Shown here piece by piece: positions 58,095 through 64,000 of a stretch of DNA of 64,000 nt (the first letter of the stretch is position 1; each line of letters starts with the position of its first letter). Origin of the DNA: Unio delphinus. Its lineage: Eukaryota; Mollusca; Bivalvia; Unionida; Unionidae. Location: the NCBI GenBank assembly GCA_029339505.1, contig JAQISU010000109.1, forward strand, positions 1,330,001 to 1,394,000, written 5' to 3'. The position numbers and the translations under genes are program-made. Below the pieces are notes generated by a model. It was not told where the DNA came from and did no database searches. It saw only the letters and a list, made by a program, of their open reading frames with translations.

Positions 58095-59096
58095 GGCGAT
58101 AGACAAAACAATATTTTATTTATATGCCTAACAACTCACCAAAACATGAAAAATATTAAACGTCATTTCTCGGAATGAAAGGTAAACCTTGAAACTTCCT
58201 TTTACCCAGAGAACCTTCTCCAGCAGCCTATGATTTTTATTTTGACTAAAAGAAAATGTGATGTCTATTTAAAAAAAATTAACCTCATTAATAGCCGCGT
58301 AAGTAAGATATCCTGCTAATTGAAATCACGAGTACCTAATTAAGAGGAAACTACTAGAAAAATCTTCAGCTGACTAATTTCAAAGATCGTTTCCACAGAC
58401 ATTAACGATGATATATGTGTGCGTAAACATGCAACGCCATCTTATAATCCTTATAATTAACCTTTCACAAACCTTTATAAATTATCAAAATTGCTTCAAC
58501 AAAGCATACATCACATCAAAGAACTCTGCAAATCTGGAGAGTTAGTGCACGGCAGAATACGAAGTCGTGTATATACACAAATCAAAATTTACATTTCTGT
58601 TCATTGCCCTTGTACCTTTTACAACCTATTGCCGCTAGGAGAACAGCTTTGGCTACATTTGTGAGAAACAAAAAAGCGCATTCATGATTAAGCACGATCC
58701 GTGTTTGGAACGGTGTCCAAAACTTTAATTATCTTGGTTCAGAACGGTATACAAAAATTTAAATGTGACATAATACAGCAATATTCATGGTTGGAACGGT
58801 GTTTAAAACTCAGATTGTGACATAACGCATCCATGGTTTGGAACTGTATAAAGAACTAAAGTTGTGACGTAAAACATAGCTTATATTTTTTTTAATGCAG
58901 CAGAAGAATAAACGTATATGAGGTCTTATTCTTGTTCTTCAACCTTTAATTAACACAAATCATTTTCCATTAAATTAAGAGGTATGCAATAATACGGGAG
59001 TTATTTTATGCAACCGTCTTAAGCAGTTTTCAGTGAAGCTGATTTTCGTGTTTGTTTGTTTTTTTTATCAAACCAAATATCTTGTAATGGACAACT
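58095..59096. other. No gene; short internal similarity
   Basis: The motif GTTTGGAACGGTGT and variants recurs at about 58702, 58791 and 58830 at irregular spacing, a decayed local repeat. No ORF supported. Confidence 0.4.
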
Positions 59097-59161
59097 GGAA
59101 GTTAAAATTCTTCGCCTTTCTGCTCATTTATGTATCAGCAGTTAACAAGACAAGTACATAA
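59097..59161 (+). CDS. Possible first exon with signal peptide
   Basis: An ATG at 59097 opens MDNWKLKFFAFLLIYVSAV, a basic start, hydrophobic core and small residues typical of a secretion signal. The frame closes after 22 codons, but GTACAT at 59151 could act as a splice donor. No downstream exon is identified. It may be chance. Confidence 0.2.
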
Positions 59162-59289
59162 TTCGCTGCTAAATGTATGATTCCTTATAACAGTATGTAC
59201 CATCTTACATCTTATTTTATCTGTCATCCTGTTTGAATCATTTTGGTTTTGCAAATTGTAATTAGGTTAAAAAATAAATATATGAAGAG

Positions 59290-59633
59290 CAGAAAAAAAT
59301 AATTGTATGACTGCAACGTGGAACAAATTGCCCGTTGAAATTAGACACAAGGACACAGTGATCCCTTTCAGGAGTGCTCTTTAGAAAGAAAAAAAAACTT
59401 TTTCGACTGCAAGAAAAACAAACTCAAAGAACTAATAACCTTTCCTACCGTAAATATTTTTAGCATTCTTTTAATGTTTTGTAATGTATTTTTTTTGTAG
59501 TCAGATCATATTGATGTTGTAAAGTGCTTAGATCTTCTAAATATCAGGCTATATACAAAGCCAGTAGTAGTAGTAGTAGTAGTAGTTGTTGTAGTAGTAG
59601 TAGTAGTAATGTTATTATTATTAGTAGTAGTAA

Positions 59634-59698
<65 letters not shown>

Positions 59699-59700
59699 CT
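59290..59700 (+). mobile_element. CR1 3' end with (TAG)n/(TTA)n tail
   Basis: The last CR1 codons (TWNKLPVEIRH in broken form, 59318-59350), a 3' UTR with GTAAAGTGCTTAGATCTTCTAAA (written in parts at 59518-59541) and a long tail of TAG and TTA units (59561-59697). The Ser-, Asn- and Ile-rich open frames here are artefacts of the tail. Confidence 0.75.
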
Positions 59701-59760
59701 GTATACGTAAGGACTATTCATATTATTTCACCGTGTAGATCAACACACATCCAACCATAA

Positions 59761-60065
59761 ACTGCTTTAAGATATAGTCCAAATGAGGCCGGTAATTGAA
59801 ACTTAATTCAATTATTTTGTTTACTTGTATAATTCAAAAACTACATTTAACAATTACAGGCATCACGTTTGTTATTTTGATATTAGTGAATAGAAAGAGA
59901 TAATAAACACAACACAAGGTTAGCAAAAGAGAATATTTAAAGTAATGCAGGTTCTGTACTTAAACCTCAGTGAGAAACAAAAATGTAAAGCTGAATATAA
60001 GTTTAAACATATTTTATTTGCTAAGTTATGTAGAATGAGTCGGGCTGTTAATTGTCACAATGTTA
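59761..60065. other. No gene seen
   Basis: AT-rich sequence between two CR1 3' ends. Confidence 0.4.
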
Positions 60066-60487
60066 GACAAGTTCTCTGTGCTACGTTTCACTGACCGACT
60101 CCAGTCCAATATACCTCTCAGGCCTCACCCATGTGTATACACCAGCAAGATAATAACGCTCCTCTTCTGACAATCCTATACTCATTATTCCCACTATGAC
60201 AACGAATTCATATGTACAACGTTTATTTGCATACCAGGGCCCAGCAACGTGGAATGAATTGCCAATTGAAGATAGAAACAACGACACAGTGATCCCTTTA
60301 AAGAAAGCTCTTAAAACTTACATTTTCGACTGCAAGAACAAACTTAAAAATGTAATAATGTTTCCTACCTTAGATGTTTCAGGCATTTTTTATGTTTTCT
60401 AATTTCGTGGTGTTTGCTTTGTTTTTTATTTTTTGTAGTCATATCATTATAGATGTTGTAAAGCGCTTAGAGCTTCTAAAGATGATT
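60066..60487 (+). mobile_element. CR1 3' end, second
   Basis: The frame at 60196-60402 reads RLFAYQGPATWNELPIEDR and LKKALKTYIFDCKNKLK, the C terminus of the CR1-type ORF2. Earlier C-terminal codons are shifted (60080-60195). The 3' UTR (GTAAAGCGCTTAGAGCTTC, 60455-60473) runs to the 52-bp array. Truncated and dead. Confidence 0.8.
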
Positions 60488-60690
60488 GTTAACAAGGCTT
60501 ATTATTGGAAGCATAGTTAAAAGGATGTTGGTGAATAATGTTAACAAGGCTTATTATTGGAAGCATAGTTAAAAGGATGTTGGTGAATAATGTTAACAAG
60601 GCTTATTATTGGAAGCATAGTTTAAAGGATGTTGGTGAATAATGTTAGCAAGGCTTAGCATTGGATGCATACGCAAGAGGATGTTTGTCA
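60488..60690. repeat. 52-bp tandem repeat, four units
   Basis: GTTAACAAGG-type starts at 60488, 60540, 60592 and 60644. The first three units are nearly identical and the fourth has diverged. The array begins exactly where the CR1 3' UTR ends. Confidence 0.97.
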
Positions 60691-61580
60691 ATATCTCTCT
60701 ACACTAGGCATATGAGAACATTTACAAGTGTGTAAACGCTCTTTACTATACTGTTTCTAGACTTAAAAGTCCTTAACAATTTTTCTCTTAGTTTCTATTG
60801 TCGTTTGTCTTCTTCAAAAAAATCATTTTCAAAAAACTTACAAAACACCAAATTTTTAGACCATTGCGAAGCTTTCGTATGTAATCTTGCAGTCAAATGA
60901 CCACTGCATCCGATCGGGATCGGTGTTTTAATATGTCGGTAAAACTATTTTTCAAAAGAGTTTCTCATATGTGGTCTTGCTGGCAAAACCATTTAAATTA
61001 CTTGAACCTTTCCAGTTTAACACATGCCTTCGATGTCGGCAATCATTGGGAAGCAGTAATACATGCATACCGAAATCCATTATGTTTCAGGTTAGAAGTC
61101 ATTTACTCAAGAATATGCAATTTACACTCTGTAATATGTTTGGTCACGAAATTTTGTGTCAAAAAGCAATTTTGATACGCTTTTACTAAGGATGCATTAG
61201 CATGTCTAACACAGTATAATGAAGAAAAATAATACACGCCCTGTAGACCACTACCCGCACTAATCTTTGTCCTTGCGTTTATGTTATTTTGAAGATGACT
61301 TTCTGGGGGAAAATCGATGAGAATACTTTCCTTGCTATTTAAATCAATTTGAAGAAGAACAAATAACGAAACACCATTAAGAATGGGACTACCATTGTTT
61401 TTATTGTTATAATTTTTATTCTTATGTCGTCAACAACAATAGAAGGTACAGTCTTGATTTCATATCCATCAAGCTACTTAAGTAATCATGGATTGATAAA
61501 TAGATGCAAACTGTAATTATGTAAAACTATGCACCCAATTAAAGTGTTCTTTCAATGTAAAATTTACTTGTATTTAGATG

Positions 61581-61585
<5 letters not shown>
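60691..61585. other. No gene seen
   Basis: Open frames of 72 and 92 codons (60897-61189) overlap in two frames and show no domain. I do not accept them. Confidence 0.4.

Positions 61586-61655
<70 letters not shown>
61586..61655. repeat. (TA)n microsatellite
   Basis: About 35 TA units. Confidence 0.98.
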
Positions 61656-61657
<2 letters not shown>

Positions 61658-62707
61658 GTTCCTGGAAATTGTATTGCACGCACTGAGTAAAGTTGCCAGA
61701 AAGCAACATGTAACAAGCATAAATTATGATAGACAATGATGGCAAATGTGTTCATTCGTGATTTATTAAATGTGTTGAAATCTGTTCCAGTAACATAATA
61801 AGCTTCAGATAAAATATCAACAAATAGTACTTCTTGTATTGGAATGCAATTTGGTTTTATCGTCAAGTTAACTACGACATTGCACAATACTATTAGCAAG
61901 ATGAAAATATATTACTCTAAGAATGACTGTAGCAAACAAAACATTAAACGTTTTGTATAGCTACATGACTACAAACATTGGAAGACAAATGTGATATACA
62001 TTTCTGTAAGAATAAACATCTTTGGGTGATATGGCTGGCCCCAGCTGAGTGCGGAATATCTTACTGGCATTCAACAATTATAAGTGTACCTGAGAGTGAA
62101 ATCATGTTTTAAATTTTCTATTGCCTATTTTTAAATAAACTCATTTTCGGACTGATCTGGAGATCATGCTTTAATTTCAAATCAACAGCACAGCACGAAA
62201 CCAATTTCACACAGTATGTTATTATGTTAACCTACCTTCAAGTCTCGACTGTAAATCTACAATATATAATATGATTACAGAAAAGAGTGGGATCCTACAA
62301 CACTGAACATAACTGGGAATGGGTGACAACAAAGTATGGGTCAGAGACTGAATGACGTTACTTGCGAAAAAGGTCAATTGCTTTCGGCAACAAAATATGA
62401 TTACCTTAAATGCGAAAAAGGCATTCTTCTTTTCAGAGGGCAGAGATGGTTTGGCAGAAGAAGTAAGACAAAAAAATCATAGTGTCATGTCAATGTTGTA
62501 TCTGTCCACCACCAGAACCTTCGCCATTAACAACTACACTTGCTTTAATCATATTTGATATCAGCACAATAATATTTAATATTGTAAAATAGTATTTAAT
62601 ATTGTAAAATAGTATTTAATCTTAAAGACCTATTGCACCTTTTCTGGACATTTATTTAAACTATTAGGTGAAAAGCCAGTGCTGCTTTTTCTCGGTCTCT
62701 TACATTG
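61656..62707. other. No gene; 21-bp triplication near 62570
   Basis: AATATTTAATATTGTAAAATAGTATTTAATATTG-type units (given in parts) repeat about three times at 62569-62622. Otherwise AT-rich and without a gene. An AATAAA on the minus strand at about 62653-62658 could serve the exon candidate at 62708-62956. Confidence 0.4.
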
Positions 62708-62956
62708 TTACAACGTTGTTTCTAATATGTCTAATTCTGTTAAAGGCAGACTTAATTGTGCTTTTCGTGATAACCTATCCATCTGTTCTTGCAATTTATT
62801 TTTAGTTGTATCTGTCTCTTTCTTGATATATTTATTTATCTTCCCTATGTCGTTTTCATATCTTTCAGGGTCTGATTTCGACGTTTTTGCAATTGCGTAA
62901 CCTCTTATCTTTATTTCTTCCCGCAGAGTAAATAATCTTCTCTCTACATTTGAAAG
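62708..62956 (-). CDS. Candidate last coding exon of an unknown gene
   Basis: The minus strand from 62956 to 62708 is open for 82 codons and a stop. It begins right after GCTAACAG, a possible branch point and 3' splice site, in phase 0. It reads NVERRLFTLREEIKIRGY, KSDPERYENDIGKINKYIKK, LQEQMDRLSRKAQLSLP. The charged, heptad-like pattern suggests a coiled coil. An AATAAA lies about 50 bases past the stop. There is no ATG at the exon start, hence a downstream exon. No family recognised. The overlapping frame 62865-63056 is a shadow. Confidence 0.35.
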   Translation of the reverse strand, partial: LSNVERRLFTLREEIKIRGYAIAKTSKSDPERYENDIGKINKYIKKETDTTKNKLQEQMDRLSRKAQLSLPLTELDILETTL

Positions 62957-64000
62957 CTGTTAGCTTAAACATCATGTCTGGCAGCATATATGAAAATCCC
63001 ATCCATTGTGTCTCAAATGTCTCATTTGAACATATAGTTAATATCTCTATTTCCAAGTATAAGTCTATTTGCCTCTATAAATAAATGTATTTTGGTGAGT
63101 CAAATCCTCACTATTACCCTAGATATTGTGTATTGCCATAAAGTATTCCGCTTTTGGGTTATAGTTAGATATCTTTGTATAATTTTAGTAGTACAGCCGC
63201 GATTTTGATATCTGAAAGTAATGCCTATTTGGAAGGATAAAGGTAGATGCTTGATAAATAACATGCAAGACAACAGAACAATTATTATGTCAATACCATG
63301 CATAGTTAAAGATTTCTTCCGTGTTTAAATAAACCGGTAATTTGCATGTAACTTTCACTAATCATGACTTTAAAATAACTAGGATCATTATTTTTTTACC
63401 AGAGAACTAATGAAAATCAAATAAATTGTTATTTACGAACGAGGTAATAATTCAAAAATCGAGATACACGCAAAAATATTTGAAATCTGTTAATTGTGTG
63501 TCTTCACCATAAGGCTTCACCCAATTACCGCCAATACAGATACATCAGGCCTCAAGTATTGCATAATATCTTTTATTCTAAGCTTATTAACGGGGCATTT
63601 CAATTGCGTCCATGCTGCATACCCTACAAAGACTTGACAAAAGCAAAAGAATAATTTATTCAAAGTACATTTAGATTTAAGAAGTGTTCTTCACTTCAGT
63701 TTGTGAATTAACTTTAATAGATTCAACGTTAGAATAGAAAAAAGACATATTCATCAGTTTAAAGTTCTTAGCAAAACTGAAAACCACTTTAAGTTAAAAT
63801 TGGAAGAGATTAGCATGCTGGTCGCATTATGAAAAACCTTATGTTACAATCCCTTCCGTTTTGTGACCTTTTACCTTTGACATTTTAACTGTTGCCTTCT
63901 ATTTCACATTGAAGTAAAAAAAATACATGTTGCCTCTAACCTGTATACGAAAGTATTTAATCCCAGTATAATCATGACCGTTTAAAAATTAATAGAAATG
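62957..64000. other. No gene supported
   Basis: A short minus-strand open stretch near 63690-63790 (VESIKVNSQTEVKNTS then a stop, with AATAAA beyond it) is too short to call. Otherwise AT-rich unique sequence. Any upstream exons of the 62708-62956 candidate should lie here or beyond the window. Confidence 0.4.

Noticed and set aside
59506..59760. Asn-, Thr-, Ser- and Ile-run open frames on both strands
   Set aside because: Produced by the TAG/TTA microsatellite at a CR1 3' end.
63690..63790. Short minus-strand exon ending VKNTS
   Set aside because: Fewer than 40 codons and no clear splice site.

Overview
The window reads as AT-rich, non-coding-dominated DNA of a metazoan, probably a mollusc or another lophotrochozoan. 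The pointers are degenerate RTE-, CR1- and L1/Tx1-type LINE fragments, pogo-, hAT- and Mutator-like DNA transposon remains, long TA, GA, TAA and GAAG microsatellites, and a tRNA-headed SINE at 57.8-58.1 kb whose tail resembles molluscan SINEs. Nothing bacterial is present (no operons, no ribosome binding sites). I found no certain host gene. The taxon call is inference from repeat types only.

Layout. A duplicon of about 19 kb occurs twice in direct orientation, copy A at 1-19040 and copy B at 25131-43975, differing by a few percent (13 differences in one 378-bp ORF counted by eye). In order each copy holds: an L1/Tx1-like LINE 3' end; an RTE fragment; a foldback next to a TA microsatellite; a Mutator-like transposase pseudogene; a complete three-stem hammerhead ribozyme; an open His-Cys-box (HNH) endonuclease ORF on the other strand; a small orphan ORF; a second RTE fragment; a pogo-like TIR element; part of a DDE_Tnp_4-type transposase; and a CR1-like LINE. 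Differences between the copies are datable events: copy A gained a 183-bp hAT MITE with an 8-bp target duplication, copy B gained a 1,500-bp 5'-truncated LINE with a 7-bp target duplication, and copy B lost about 1 kb of RTE and about 0.6 kb of the pogo element.

The spacer after copy A (19.04-25.13 kb) carries a 1,820-bp unit flanked by 13-bp direct repeats, with an intact 323-codon ORF followed at once by a histone-type stem-loop and a row of hairpins. Next comes a structured region (U1 and S1, 21.14-22.26 kb), then LINE pieces. After copy B, a strongly diverged relative of the structured region (S2, 45.08-45.96 kb) keeps several helices by compensatory changes, which is evidence for a selected RNA structure. 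It abuts a 5'-truncated L1/Tx1-like LINE (45.97-49.16 kb).

49.6-53.6 kb is a mosaic of CR1 and RTE fragments containing a 1.2-kb repeat and a third, collapsed piece of the duplicon. 53.97-64.0 kb is lower in repeats: a 46-bp and a 52-bp tandem array, SINEs, CR1 3' ends, and three weak host-exon candidates (55.6-55.9, 59.1 and 62.7-63.0 kb). Most of the window is transposon remains. The hammerhead and the covarying structured RNA are its most notable content.
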